Of a stretch of DNA of 64,000 nucleotides, positions 37,713 to 45,455 are shown piece by piece. Within the stretch, counting starts at the first letter, position 1; the number at the start of each line of letters is the position of its first letter. A program made the position numbers and the translations under genes. The DNA is from an uncultured Ignavibacteria bacterium. GTDB taxonomy: Bacteria > Bacteroidota > Ignavibacteria > Kapaibacteriales > Kapaibacteriaceae. The notes below the pieces were generated by a model that saw only the letters and a list, made by a program, of their open reading frames with translations, did not search any database and had not been told where the DNA came from. The stretch lies in assembly GCA_903939735.1 (NCBI GenBank), contig CAJAIA010000022.1, positions 99,996-163,995 on the forward strand. The letters run 5' to 3'.

Positions 37713-37799
37713 CGGTCAGGCGTCCGTGCGGAAACATTTTCACGAAACCCGCTGTAACAAATCCCAGGCATGTCCGTCACTGCCTACGTCCCCCATGAC

Positions 37800-37911
37800 A
37801 TCGTGTGGCCAACCTCCCCGATCCGGCCCCCAACCCGACCGGCCACACGATACACCACAGACGCCCGAGCCACGCAGTCCCCTCCCCAATAGCTGGCCGG
37901 GCGTCTTTGTA
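37800..37911 (+). ncRNA. candidate structured RNA: two hairpins with C-rich loops
   Basis: Two strong inverted repeats stand side by side in the pyrF-metalloprotease intergenic region. Stem 1 is a perfect 11-base pair (ATCGTGTGGCC at 37800-37810 with GGCCACACGAT at 37841-37851) around a 30-base loop. Stem 2 is 13 base pairs with one bulged A (AGACGCCCG-GCCA at 37859-37872 with TGGC-CGGGCGTCT at 37894-37906) around a 21-base loop. Both loops carry an unpaired CCTCCCC tract, complementary to purine-rich ribosome sites, as in known C-rich bacterial regulatory RNAs. Stem 2 is followed by TTTGTATTT, so plus-strand transcription with termination here is favoured. No promoter was identified. Alternatives are a long leader of the metalloprotease gene or a DNA-level site. 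Confidence 0.45.
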
Positions 37912-37913
37912 TT

Positions 37914-37921
37914 TAGATTCG
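37914..37921 (+). promoter_or_regulatory. -7 box for the metalloprotease gene
   Basis: TAGATTCG, identical to the box at 30509, 36 bases before the ATG at 37958. It begins 8 bases after the second hairpin of the RNA candidate. Confidence 0.4.
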
Positions 37922-37957
37922 CAGTTCTCGCTCATCAGCCATTTGGGACCCTCTGCT

Positions 37958-40417
37958 ATGAAGTCAGTTGTTGCGTTGGCACTCGCCACGATCAGTACGG
38001 CATTCCTCCTCGCGTGTGGATCATCCACCGCCCAACAGTCGCAGATGCCAGATCGGCCAGACGCCGATAAGGCGGGACTGAAGGAAAAGAAGATCAAACC
38101 GTACGATAAGGTGATCACCAAGGAAGCTGTTTCGGATTCGGGGCTGTTCATTGTACACCGCCTCGACGGCAAGTTCTTCTACGAAATCCCAGTTGCGAAG
38201 CTGAACAAGGAAATGCTCCTTGTCTCGCGTATCTCGCGCACACCATCTGTTGGCTACGGTGGCGAAGAAAACAATACGGAAGTCATTCGTTGGGAACAGA
38301 AGTACGAGAAGATCTTGCTTCGTACTGTGTCGTATGTGAATGTGGCCGCAGATTCATCTCCGATTGCTCGCGCTGTTCGTGCTGCAAACTTTGAAGAAGT
38401 GATTCGTGCGTTTCCGATTCAGGCATACACGAAGGACTCCAGTGCCATCGTTATCGATGTCACCGATATGTTCCTGAGTGATGTCGGAATCCTCACGCCG
38501 AATCGCTCAGTGCGAACGCAATACAAGATGTCTGGCCTCGATCGCGATCGTTCGTTTATCGACTACATCAAGAGCTTCCCGACGAACATCGAAGTAGAGA
38601 ATCTCCTCACGTTTTCAGCCGAAGCGCCTGCACAGAATAGCGCAACGCGGACGATGACGTTTGGCATGCACCACTCCATGGTGCTTCTGCCTGAGCGTCC
38701 GATGACGCCGCGCCTGGCCGATCCACGCGTTGGGTTCTTTTCCCTTCGTCAAACCGATTACTCGCGTCCAGAAGCTGAAGCCGTTCAACGCGAATACATC
38801 GTGCGCTGGCGCCTCGAGCCAAAGGACACAGCGGCATTCCTCCGCGGTGAACTTGTCGAGCCTATCACGCCGATCACCTACTACATCGATCCTGCTACAC
38901 CAGTGCAATGGCGCAAATGGTTGAAGAAGGGTATTGAGGAATGGAACCCAGCATTCGAAGCGGCAGGTTTCAAAAACGCTGTGCGCTGTCTCGAACCACC
39001 AACGCCGGAACAGGATCCCGATTGGTCTCCAGAAGATGCTCGCTATAGCGTGATCCGCTACTACCCGTCGCCGACCGAAAACGCGTATGGTCCGAACATT
39101 CACGACCCACGCACGGGCGAAATCATTGAGTCGGATATTGGTTGGTTCCACAACATCATGAAGCTGCAGACAAGCTGGTACTTCACCCAAGCGGTGAGTG
39201 ATCCAAAGTCGCGCAAGTTGCCATACAACGATTCTCTCATGGGCGAGCTGGTTGCGTTTGTTGCCGCACACGAGTTTGGACACACGATTGGCATGCCGCA
39301 CAACATGAAGGCGTCGAGTGCCTATCCTGTTGACTCATTGCGGTCGAAGACCTTCTGCGCGAAGTATGGAACAGCCCCATCCATCATGGACTATGCGCGC
39401 TTCAACTACATCGCACAGCCTGGTGACGACGTGCCGGTACGTCCGCAGGTTGGACCGTACGATTTGTTCGCGACTATGTGGGGATACCGTCCGATCATCG
39501 GCGCACGTACATCTGACGAAGAAACTGACACGCTTACTGCATGGGCGAAGCTCACCGAAACAAACCCGATGTACCGCTTCGGTTCACAGCAGTGGATGAT
39601 CGTTGATCCGTCGGCACAGACAGAGGACCTGGGTGATGATGCGGTGAAGGCTAGCACATATGGTGTTGCAAACCTCAAGCGCATCATGGGATACCTTTAT
39701 GAGTCGGCATACAGCGAAGGCAAGAACTTTACTCTGCTCAGCGACTTGTACGACGATGTGCTCGGACAGTGGAGTCGCGAGATGGGACACGTAGCAAATA
39801 TTCCTGGCGGTGTCATCACAGAGCGCAAGGTCTTCGGATCGCCGGGGCCGGTCTTCAGCATCGTTGCGAAGGATCGTCAGCGTGGCGCGGTGCAATTCCT
39901 CCGCGATCAAGTGTTCACAACACCACTGTGGTTGCTCGACGAGAAGATCGCGCAACTCCTCCAACCGTCTGATGTTGCACAGCGTCTAAGCTCGATGCAA
40001 ACACGTGTCCTTCGTACCGTGATGTCGTCGGATAAACTTCTGCGGTTGCTCGACCAGCAAACGCGATTCACCGCCGCAGCCTATAGCGTTGATGAGCTTC
40101 TCACCGATGTGGAAGCAGCTGTTTTCGCAGAAGTACAGACAAAGGCACCGATCGACTTCTACCGTCGTAATCTTCAACGCGCATATGTTCAGGACTTGAT
40201 CGACAAGTCGTCGGCCCCTTCTTCATCGGGTGACTTCTTTATGGTGTTCATGCGAGGTCCGTCGACATACTCGACAGATGTTCGCGCCATCGCCCGTCAA
40301 CGTCTGACAACACTCAAGAAGACACTGTCTGGACTGCGCTCGGCTGATGCACTCACACGTGCTCACGTCGAGGACTTGGTACTGCAAATCACCACCGCTC
40401 TCGATCCGAAGAACTGA
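37958..40417 (+). CDS. zinc-dependent metalloprotease lipoprotein (DUF5117/DUF5118 type)
   Basis: 819 residues from the ATG at 37958 (MKSVVALALATISTAFLLACGSS), which gives a lipoprotein signal with lipobox LLAC; an open frame from 37805 crosses the hairpin region and is rejected. The zincin motif HEFGHTIGMPHN starts at residue 438 and contains all three His ligands (HExxHxxGxxH). The family pattern upstream (TPITYYIDPATPVQWRKWLKKG, WNPAFEAAGFKNA) and downstream (SIMDYARFNY, Met-turn SIMDY) is intact. Such proteins are common in Bacteroidota. The substrate is unknown; the location should be the outer or inner membrane facing the periplasm or exterior. A small membrane-protein gene follows two bases after the stop. 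Confidence 0.88.
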   Translation: MKSVVALALATISTAFLLACGSSTAQQSQMPDRPDADKAGLKEKKIKPYDKVITKEAVSDSGLFIVHRLDGKFFYEIPVAKLNKEMLLVSRISRTPSVGYGGEENNTEVIRWEQKYEKILLRTVSYVNVAADSSPIARAVRAANFEEVIRAFPIQAYTKDSSAIVIDVTDMFLSDVGILTPNRSVRTQYKMSGLDRDRSFIDYIKSFPTNIEVENLLTFSAEAPAQNSATRTMTFGMHHSMVLLPERPMTPRLADPRVGFFSLRQTDYSRPEAEAVQREYIVRWRLEPKDTAAFLRGELVEPITPITYYIDPATPVQWRKWLKKGIEEWNPAFEAAGFKNAVRCLEPPTPEQDPDWSPEDARYSVIRYYPSPTENAYGPNIHDPRTGEIIESDIGWFHNIMKLQTSWYFTQAVSDPKSRKLPYNDSLMGELVAFVAAHEFGHTIGMPHNMKASSAYPVDSLRSKTFCAKYGTAPSIMDYARFNYIAQPGDDVPVRPQVGPYDLFATMWGYRPIIGARTSDEETDTLTAWAKLTETNPMYRFGSQQWMIVDPSAQTEDLGDDAVKASTYGVANLKRIMGYLYESAYSEGKNFTLLSDLYDDVLGQWSREMGHVANIPGGVITERKVFGSPGPVFSIVAKDRQRGAVQFLRDQVFTTPLWLLDEKIAQLLQPSDVAQRLSSMQTRVLRTVMSSDKLLRLLDQQTRFTAAAYSVDELLTDVEAAVFAEVQTKAPIDFYRRNLQRAYVQDLIDKSSAPSSSGDFFMVFMRGPSTYSTDVRAIARQRLTTLKKTLSGLRSADALTRAHVEDLVLQITTALDPKN

Positions 40418-40419
40418 TA

Positions 40420-40668
40420 ATGACGCCACGACGCATGGTTTGGCTAGGGTATGCCGGTATCATCCTGACAATTGTCTGGGGTATCGGCATACTTCCAGCT
40501 GTACTTGTCCTACGCGCTGCTGCGGCATCCCCCCTGCCGGTGGATGCCCCTTCACATGTGCGGCGTGACTACAACGGCGGACGCTTGCTTGCACGTGTTG
40601 CGTTGGTGAGCAATGGCATTGCGCTCGCGTTCATTGCATGGATGCTAATCAGTACATACGTGGTCTAG
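40420..40668 (+). CDS. small two-helix membrane protein
   Basis: 82 residues with two predicted membrane helices (LGYAGIILTIVWGIGILPAVLVL and LVSNGIALAFIAWMLISTYVV) joined by a basic loop (HVRRDYNGGRLLARV). No family was recognised; it could be a short DUF4190-like protein. It starts two bases after the metalloprotease stop, so it is probably cotranslated with it. Confidence 0.6.
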   Translation: MTPRRMVWLGYAGIILTIVWGIGILPAVLVLRAAAASPLPVDAPSHVRRDYNGGRLLARVALVSNGIALAFIAWMLISTYVV

Positions 40669-40679
40669 CGCGCAGGATG

Positions 40680-40687
40680 TAATTTGC
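40680..40687 (+). promoter_or_regulatory. -7 box for the MauE-like/methyltransferase operon
   Basis: TAATTTGC, six bases before the ATG at 40694, predicting a leaderless or very short leader. Confidence 0.45.
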
Positions 40688-40693
40688 GTCCCT

Positions 40694-41149
40694 ATGGATG
40701 CATTACGTCCCTGGTTGAGTCTTCTTGTGCGCGTCTTCATCGGCGGATACTTCGTCGTTGCAGCAGTGCCGAAAATCATCGAGCCCCTTGCCTTCGCAAC
40801 ATCGATCATGCATTACGGTCTTATCCCGTCGTGGTCGGTGAATGCTGTTGCCCTTGTGCTGGCATGGCTTGAACTGCTGGCCGGCGTCGGCCTCATCATG
40901 GGCATCCGAACGCGCGTGCAGTCGCTGCTCTGTGGTGGTATGCTACTGATCTTTACACTCGCTGTGGCGTATGCGGTTGTGCTTGGACTCAAGATCGACT
41001 GTGGATGCTTCGGGGAGTCAGGGGGCGAAGAAGTATCATGGATCAAGGTTGCGAAGAATTCAGCGATGATCCTTGGTTGTGCCTACCTCTGGTGGAGTCC
41101 ACGGAGTGTGCTCTCGCTTGATCACGGTCTGTGGGGACGTAACGCATGA
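40694..41149 (+). CDS. MauE/DoxX-like membrane protein
   Basis: 151 residues with four membrane helices. The DoxX-like start (LLVRVFIGGYFVVAAVPKII) and the DCGCFG motif near residue 105 (GLKIDCGCFGESGG) are characteristic of the MauE branch, linked in other organisms to disulfide or quinone chemistry in the membrane. The following gene begins 4 bases before this stop codon. The link to methionine/folate metabolism implied by that coupling is unexplained. Confidence 0.8.
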   Translation: MDALRPWLSLLVRVFIGGYFVVAAVPKIIEPLAFATSIMHYGLIPSWSVNAVALVLAWLELLAGVGLIMGIRTRVQSLLCGGMLLIFTLAVAYAVVLGLKIDCGCFGESGGEEVSWIKVAKNSAMILGCAYLWWSPRSVLSLDHGLWGRNA

Positions 41150-42981
41150 CATCAAAACTCGACGTAGCATCGTGGCTTGCATCGGGTCCGATCGTAGCCG
41201 ATGGCTCCATGGCCATCGAACTCGCACGCCGCGGTTTTTCCGAGCGTCCCTGTGATCGCTACAACCTGACATCACCTGTTGTCATTGAGAAGATCTATCA
41301 CGAGTTCCTCGATGCCGGCGCGCGTCTTCTGCAGAGCAACACACTCAACGCAAATCGCTACGCACTCGAGTCGTCGATGCTTTCGGCACGTGTGCACGAG
41401 ATCAATCGCAAGGGCGTGTGGCTTGCACGTCAAGCTGCAGGTTCTGCTGCGCTGGTAGCAGGTGTTGTTGGACCAAGCGGACGTTTACTGCATCCACTTG
41501 GCCCCCTCACACATGATGATCTCAAGCTCTGCTTCACCGAACAGATCTCTGCTCTTCTGGCTGGCTCCGTTGATCTGATCATGCTGAAGTCGTTCATCGA
41601 CTTGGATGAGATTGAAATCGCGATTGATGCCGTGCGCGCACTGAGCAACGACATCCCACTGATCGCACTGAAGTCATTCCCCGAGGACGGCTCTGTGCTC
41701 AGTGGCACATACCCATCGGACGTCGCACATCGACTTGAACGACATGGCATTCAGGCCTTGGGATCGAATGGCACTGTTGGTCCACAACGTATGCTCGGCA
41801 TCGTGGAGTCACTTCGCGTCAGCACCGTTCCCTTGGTTGCACTTCCCGACGTAGGCATCCCCACCATCATCGATGGCATTCCGGTGTACAACGCCGAGCC
41901 GTCCTACGTTGCCGCCGCTGCCCGCCGCTTGGTTGAGCATGGCGCAACAATCATTGGCGCAGATGGTGGTGCCGACATCGCACACGTGCGTGCAATCGCC
42001 GAAGCAGTTTCCGACGCAACTGTTGGATCCTCACCCGTTGTTGTCAAGCGTCATCAGCGTGCTGATGCAGATAATACTGTTGCGCCAGAACAAACACCGT
42101 TCGGGGCATCACTTGGCAAGCGCCTGCTGACAACAGTCGAGCTCGACGTGCCTCGCGGACTTGATATGTCGAGCGTTATCGAAGGTGCACGATACCTCAA
42201 AGAACATGGCATCGACGCCGTCAACATCAGCGATGGTGCCCGTGCCCGTCTGCGCATGAGTCCAATCGCCATCTCAAAGCTCGTTACCGATGCTACAGGA
42301 ATGGAGTGCATAACGCACCTTGCATGCCGCGACCGTAACATGGTAGCGCTGCAAGCTGAAGTCATCGGTGCACACGAACTCGGGGTGCGGAACATCCTCG
42401 CCGTAACCGGCGATCCAACCCACATCGGCGACTACCCATCGGCAACAAGCGTGTATGATGTGGATTCGATCGGACTCATTCGTGCGCTGGGAAGAATGAA
42501 TACCGGACGTGACCTGATGGGTAACCCCCTCGGTGCTCCTACTGGCTTTACAATCGCCTGTGCCGTGAATCCTGCGGCTGAAGATCTCGAACGCGAACTT
42601 GATCGCCTCGCAATGAAGGCCGAACAAGGTGCACACGTCGCGTTTTCACAGCCAATTTTCGACGATGAAGTGCTTCTTCGATTCCTCGAACGCATCGAGA
42701 ACATCGACATCTCGTTCATGCTGGGTGTGATTCCCCTGCGCACGATACGTCACGCCGAGTTTCTGCATTATGAAGTTCCAGGAATGACCATCCCCGGCTG
42801 GGTGCGCGAGCGCATGCAGACTGCAGGCTCTGATACCGACGCAGCAACTGCAATCGGCATCGAGCTTGCCACCGACTTCCTCCAGAGCGTTCGTGATCGC
42901 ATCGATGGCATTTACCTCATGCCACCATTCAAAAAGTACGACATCGCCGTCCGCATACTTTCTGCACTAACCATTTCGTGA
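41146..42981 (+). CDS. fused homocysteine S-methyltransferase-like/5,10-methylenetetrahydrofolate reductase
   Basis: 611 residues in the two-domain plan of B. subtilis YitJ. The N-terminal barrel (about 1-300) is homocysteine-methyltransferase-like (GSMAIELARRGF; LLQSNTLNANR; VAGVVGPSG). The C-terminal barrel (about 310-611) is an FAD-dependent MTHFR (GIDAVNISDGARARL; CITHLACRDRN; NILAVTGDP; VAFSQPIFDDE). The zinc-binding Cys of the methyltransferase family are missing: the usual G-x-N-C reads GSNG (residues 207-210) and the usual GGCC reads GADG (271-274). Methyl transfer by the zinc-thiolate mechanism is therefore doubtful, while the reductase half looks intact. The start overlaps the MauE-like gene by 4 bases. 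Confidence 0.88.
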   Translation: MTSKLDVASWLASGPIVADGSMAIELARRGFSERPCDRYNLTSPVVIEKIYHEFLDAGARLLQSNTLNANRYALESSMLSARVHEINRKGVWLARQAAGSAALVAGVVGPSGRLLHPLGPLTHDDLKLCFTEQISALLAGSVDLIMLKSFIDLDEIEIAIDAVRALSNDIPLIALKSFPEDGSVLSGTYPSDVAHRLERHGIQALGSNGTVGPQRMLGIVESLRVSTVPLVALPDVGIPTIIDGIPVYNAEPSYVAAAARRLVEHGATIIGADGGADIAHVRAIAEAVSDATVGSSPVVVKRHQRADADNTVAPEQTPFGASLGKRLLTTVELDVPRGLDMSSVIEGARYLKEHGIDAVNISDGARARLRMSPIAISKLVTDATGMECITHLACRDRNMVALQAEVIGAHELGVRNILAVTGDPTHIGDYPSATSVYDVDSIGLIRALGRMNTGRDLMGNPLGAPTGFTIACAVNPAAEDLERELDRLAMKAEQGAHVAFSQPIFDDEVLLRFLERIENIDISFMLGVIPLRTIRHAEFLHYEVPGMTIPGWVRERMQTAGSDTDAATAIGIELATDFLQSVRDRIDGIYLMPPFKKYDIAVRILSALTIS

Positions 42982-42988
42982 GAATACC

Positions 42989-43582
42989 ATGGACCCCTCG
43001 GTTTCACCACCGATCAGCTACCTCCGCGTAGGATTTGGCCGCCGTGCTCTGGCATATTTCATCGACATGCTCATCATGCTCACCCTCTCGGTTGCCGTCG
43101 GCATCCTGGCGGTGTCGCTCGATGCCCGCATCCCGCAAGTGGTTTCCGATCAGCTCGCGAGCATCTTCGAATTGTATGATGCCTTGGGCATCGATCGCGG
43201 TGCGCTTGAGTTTATGGAAACGATGTTCGGCGGCATGTTCCTCGGAAGTCTTGTGTTGGGAGTCGCCTACCCACTCATCGAGGGCTTTACCGGAGCATCA
43301 CCCGGCAAGCGTACACTTGACATCTGCGTGGCAACAGCAGATGGTGATGCGGCACCGGTGCGCGTGTACCTGCAGCGCTACCTCGTGAAGGACCTTGGAA
43401 AGATCCTGCAACTGCTTGCACTTTCACCAACGCTTGGGCTGCTGGGCGGCATCAGCTCGCTGTACGATCTTGTCTTCTTCGTCGGCTGCTTCTTCGCCCT
43501 GGGCGTCAATCGCATGGCATTGCACGATATGATTGCGCAGACAGCGGTGTTCCATCGTGCAGACGTTCGATCACGCTCGTAA
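42989..43582 (+). CDS. RDD family membrane protein
   Basis: 197 residues. The RDD signature is seen as GFGRRALAYFIDMLIML, with Arg and Asp in the first helix, and the second helix begins near residue 75. The pattern EGFTGASPGKRTLDICVATADG is typical of RDD proteins. Some RDD proteins are ion antiporters; here the role is unknown. It starts 7 bases after the methyltransferase/MTHFR stop and is probably in the same operon. Confidence 0.85.
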   Translation: MDPSVSPPISYLRVGFGRRALAYFIDMLIMLTLSVAVGILAVSLDARIPQVVSDQLASIFELYDALGIDRGALEFMETMFGGMFLGSLVLGVAYPLIEGFTGASPGKRTLDICVATADGDAAPVRVYLQRYLVKDLGKILQLLALSPTLGLLGGISSLYDLVFFVGCFFALGVNRMALHDMIAQTAVFHRADVRSRS

Positions 43583-43618
43583 CGATTCCCATTTCGATTA
43601 TCATTCGCCTTCCGAACC

Positions 43619-44686
43619 ATGGCCTACTACTCCGACTACCTCGCACTTGATGAACTGCTGAATGCACAACACTGTGAGAGTGCGAAGCATGGTGATGCTG
43701 CTCATGACGAGCTCCTCTTCATCATCACGCATCAAACGTTCGAGCTCTGGTTCAAGCAGGTGTTGTTCGAGATCAACTCCGTCATCACACTTCTTCATCG
43801 TCCGTACGTTCCTGAACAGGATGTTGCGACATGCCTTGCACGCATCCAGCGATCCAACCGGATCATGGAACATCTGGCGAATCAGTTCACGTTGATCGAA
43901 ACGATGACGCCGGGCGATTTCATGGACTTCCGTTCCTATCTCAATCCGGCGAGCGGTTTTCAATCTATGCAGTGGCGCATTCTCGAGCGGACGCTTGGCG
44001 TGCCGGAATCAAAGCGCGTGCTGAAGCACTACACCGAAGCACTCGCCGACGAGCACAAGCGTGCGCTTGATGCTGCGACGGCAGGTACAAACTTGTTTCA
44101 GGCGCTGGAACATTGGCTCGAGCAGATTCCATTTATGGAAACAGAAACGTATGCGTTCTGGGATGTCTATCGTAAGGCGGTAGCGGACGTCCTCGAAAAT
44201 GATCGTGCAGAAGTGCGTACCCTCGCAGCAGATGATGGCACCGATCCTACAGATGCCCTCGCACAGATTGATGCAAACGAGCGTGGCTTCAATGCCATTT
44301 TCGAGACGGAGAGCTACGAGCAACTCCGTGAGTCCGGCGCGCGACGTCTGTCACAGCGCGCGACGCTCGCGACTCTGTTTATCTCGACGTACCGACACAT
44401 GCCGCTTCTCCAGGTGCCATATCGACTGGTTGATGCGATCATCGAATTGGACAAGTTTGTTTCTGTCTGGCGCTTCCGTCATGCGATGATGGTGAGCCGC
44501 ATGATTGGTATGCGCGTGGGAACGGGTGGATCGAGCGGACACGACTACTTGATGCAAACAACGGTGCGTCAACGTGTCTTCGATGATCTTACTTCGTTGT
44601 CGTCCTTCCTGCTTCCAAGTAAGAACACGCCAGCACTTCCCGACGACATCGTTCAGCGTCTGCAATTCGTCAACGAACAGCGATGA
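43619..44686 (+). CDS. kynA: tryptophan 2,3-dioxygenase
   Basis: Haem enzyme that opens the indole ring of tryptophan to N-formylkynurenine. The 355 residues have the conserved N-terminal block (DELLFIITHQTFELWFKQVLFE) with the active-site His, MTPGDFMDFR near 98, and the proximal haem His in GTGGSSGHDYLMQTT near residue 305. No kynureninase or formamidase gene is adjacent, so the downstream pathway must lie elsewhere. comF follows 6 bases after the stop. Confidence 0.95.
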   Translation: MAYYSDYLALDELLNAQHCESAKHGDAAHDELLFIITHQTFELWFKQVLFEINSVITLLHRPYVPEQDVATCLARIQRSNRIMEHLANQFTLIETMTPGDFMDFRSYLNPASGFQSMQWRILERTLGVPESKRVLKHYTEALADEHKRALDAATAGTNLFQALEHWLEQIPFMETETYAFWDVYRKAVADVLENDRAEVRTLAADDGTDPTDALAQIDANERGFNAIFETESYEQLRESGARRLSQRATLATLFISTYRHMPLLQVPYRLVDAIIELDKFVSVWRFRHAMMVSRMIGMRVGTGGSSGHDYLMQTTVRQRVFDDLTSLSSFLLPSKNTPALPDDIVQRLQFVNEQR

Positions 44687-44692
44687 GGCACC

Positions 44693-45424
44693 ATGCACTT
44701 ACCTGGATGGCTCATCCGAGGTTTGTGCGCTCCGCTTCATGACATAGCACACGTGTGGTTTCCACCGCACTGTCTGCTCGATGGCACATATCTCGGACAA
44801 CACCCCACCCGCGTGCGCGGCATCAGTGATGAAGCGCTCGCGTTTCATCGTGCAGCTCCGCCATCGACTGAGATCTATGCGTCTATCGTTCGGCACATCT
44901 CTGCCGACGACGTCGCCCTCTCATCGGCACATGCACTGTGGTCGGTTGGACGTGGTACAACGATTGATGCGGCCATTCACGCGATGAAGTACGCAGGTCG
45001 CCGCAACCTCGCACGTGAACTTGGTGCGTGGTTGGAGCATCTCCCAGGTATCGACGAACTCGACCCTGACGCTCTCGTTGTTCCCATCCCTATTCATCCG
45101 GCGCGGCATCGCGAACGCGGGTACAATCAAGCAGAAGAGATAGCTGCAGGGTGGTGCGCGTCATCGAATCGCAAACCTCTCGATCGATCGATTGTACGAC
45201 GGCACAAGAACACGTCGACGCAGACCGCGCTGCACGAACAAGAACGTCTCATCAATGTTGCCAGCGCCTTCCACGTCGAGTCGCCTTCGAGTCTGACTGG
45301 CCGCCGGTGTATCCTGGTCGATGACGTCATCACGACCGGTGCGACGGTTAATGCGTGCGCCACCGCGCTGCTCGAAGCTGGGGCTATACGTGTTGATGCA
45401 GTTGCCCTCTGTGTAGCCGTGTAG
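44693..45424 (+). CDS. comF: ComF-family phosphoribosyltransferase-like protein
   Basis: 243 residues. The type I PRT domain is clear: AIHAMKYAGRRNLAREL, VVPIPIHPARHRERGYNQAEEIA, and the PRPP loop CILVDDVITTGATVNACA. ComF proteins support natural transformation, probably in single-stranded DNA uptake. The usual N-terminal four-Cys zinc finger is eroded: only one Cys remains in the equivalent stretch (FPPHCLLDGT). dprA, another competence gene, lies 6 kb downstream on the same strand. Confidence 0.87.
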   Translation: MHLPGWLIRGLCAPLHDIAHVWFPPHCLLDGTYLGQHPTRVRGISDEALAFHRAAPPSTEIYASIVRHISADDVALSSAHALWSVGRGTTIDAAIHAMKYAGRRNLARELGAWLEHLPGIDELDPDALVVPIPIHPARHRERGYNQAEEIAAGWCASSNRKPLDRSIVRRHKNTSTQTALHEQERLINVASAFHVESPSSLTGRRCILVDDVITTGATVNACATALLEAGAIRVDAVALCVAV

Positions 45425-45444
45425 GGTGCCGTAGAGGGCGGTTG

Positions 45445-45452
45445 TATCTTGC
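45445..45452 (+). promoter_or_regulatory. -7 box of a leaderless promoter (Xaa-Pro peptidase)
   Basis: TATCTTGC followed by GCC and ATG; the start codon is four bases after the box end. Confidence 0.6.
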
Positions 45453-45455
45453 GCC

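Noticed and set aside
37805..37957. N-terminal extension of the metalloprotease.
   Set aside because: It would translate the hairpin region and displace the lipoprotein signal, which clearly starts at 37958.
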